Of a stretch of DNA of 5,137 nucleotides, positions 4,859 through 5,137 are shown piece after piece. Source of the stretch: JARDZI01 sp041639705. Lineage in GTDB: Bacteria; Bacillota; Clostridia; Clostridiales; Caloramatoraceae. The notes beneath the pieces are model-generated. The model made no database searches. It had not been told where the DNA came from and saw only the letters and a list, made by a program, of their open reading frames with translations. Numbering within the stretch: the stretch's first letter is position 1; the number at the start of each line of letters is the position of its first letter. Made by a program: the position numbers and the translations under genes. Location of the stretch: the NCBI GenBank assembly GCA_041639705.1, contig JBEQBT010000245.1, positions 1 through 5,137 on the forward strand. The letters run 5' to 3'.

Positions 4859-5137
4859 TTATGCAGCATATTGAGTTATAAATTCATTTAGTATATTTCG
4901 GTACCTTTCATCTTCATCCATTAACCTATATCCTATACTGCAAAGCTTTGATACCCTGGATTGGGTAATGTTCCCTAACAATCTGCATATGTCAGCACAC
5001 CTATAATTACAAAGACTTCGCATTAGCATTGCTGCAAGGGCACGGGAATTAACAGCATCTTTGCGATGTTTCCATTGAAATCTGTACTTTTCTACCCCAG
5101 TTCTTTTAGCGATAAAATCAAATATATCATCTGGATT
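4859..5137 (-). CDS. REP-associated (Y1) transposase, C-terminal part
   Basis: The last 92 residues of a transposase run in from the right edge of the window and stop at TAA (4861-4859). The catalytic HUH domain with its tyrosine lies outside the window, so the call rests on the tail. The segment SRALAAMLMRSLCNYRCADI leads into CRLLGNITQSRVSKLC and SIGYRLMDEDERY. This is the DnaA-like helix-turn-helix found at the C-terminus of many Firmicute IS200-like/REP-associated transposases: a helix, then a turn with LLGN, then a recognition helix with QSRVSKL. The enzyme would nick and rejoin single-stranded DNA at hairpin ends, and the tail probably binds DNA. It is followed by the element-end repeat, and related GGGACA-type sequences recur through the window. 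Whether the gene is intact cannot be seen. A free-standing DnaA-like regulator is less likely given the flanking repeat. Confidence 0.75.
   Translation of the reverse strand, partial: NPDDIFDFIAKRTGVEKYRFQWKHRKDAVNSRALAAMLMRSLCNYRCADICRLLGNITQSRVSKLCSIGYRLMDEDERYRNILNEFITQYAA

Overview
The window looks like an accessory stretch of a low-GC Gram-positive chromosome, most likely a clostridial one. The evidence is AT-rich DNA, strong GGAGG-type ribosome binding sites, and gene families common in Clostridia: a LacX-type mutarotase, a DUF5050-type lipoprotein, an HD-GYP protein and a REP-associated (Y1) transposase with a DnaA-like C-terminus. No rRNA, tRNA or CRISPR array was seen, and the species cannot be named from this sequence.

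Layout. Positions 1-391 (minus) hold the N-terminal 130 residues of an aldose 1-epimerase family protein, cut by the window edge. A 228-base divergent intergenic region follows, with an extended -10 promoter for the epimerase. Positions 620-1798 (+) encode an intact 12-TM-type MFS transporter. Positions 1936-2541 (+) are a broken lipoprotein gene: an amber codon sits at the -3 position of the lipobox, and the beta-propeller-like repeats stop in mid-repeat exactly where a transposon-end sequence begins. Positions 2719-3705 (+) are a compact two-gene unit, a 71-aa XRE-type HTH protein and a 249-aa Fic protein, with a good sigma-A-type promoter. Positions 3798-4214 (minus) encode a PhnB-like VOC protein, convergent with fic. 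Positions 4346-4627 (minus) are the C-terminal remnant of an HD-GYP protein. Positions 4859-5137 (minus) are the C-terminal 92 residues of a Y1/REP-associated transposase.

What ties it together. Sequences with a GGGACA-type core recur at or near the gene boundaries: about 1828-1850, 2541-2596, 3737-3796 (a 25-bp-stem palindrome), 4646-4667 (degenerate) and 4790-4846, the last lying directly downstream of the transposase. Two of them coincide with truncation points of broken genes. I read the window as a mosaic of old insertion scars of a RAYT/REP-like family. The xre-fic pair sits between two scars and is richer in G+C than its surroundings (29/60 and 33/60 in two sampled Fic stretches, against 17/60 in one sampled MFS stretch), so it may have been acquired horizontally.

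The point most worth checking is the Fic protein. It keeps the N-terminal inhibitory motif (S40-x3-E44-G45) and the rest of the Fic loop, but has glutamine (Q172) where the catalytic histidine of HPFxDGNGRxxR normally stands. It may be an inactive or repurposed Fic.
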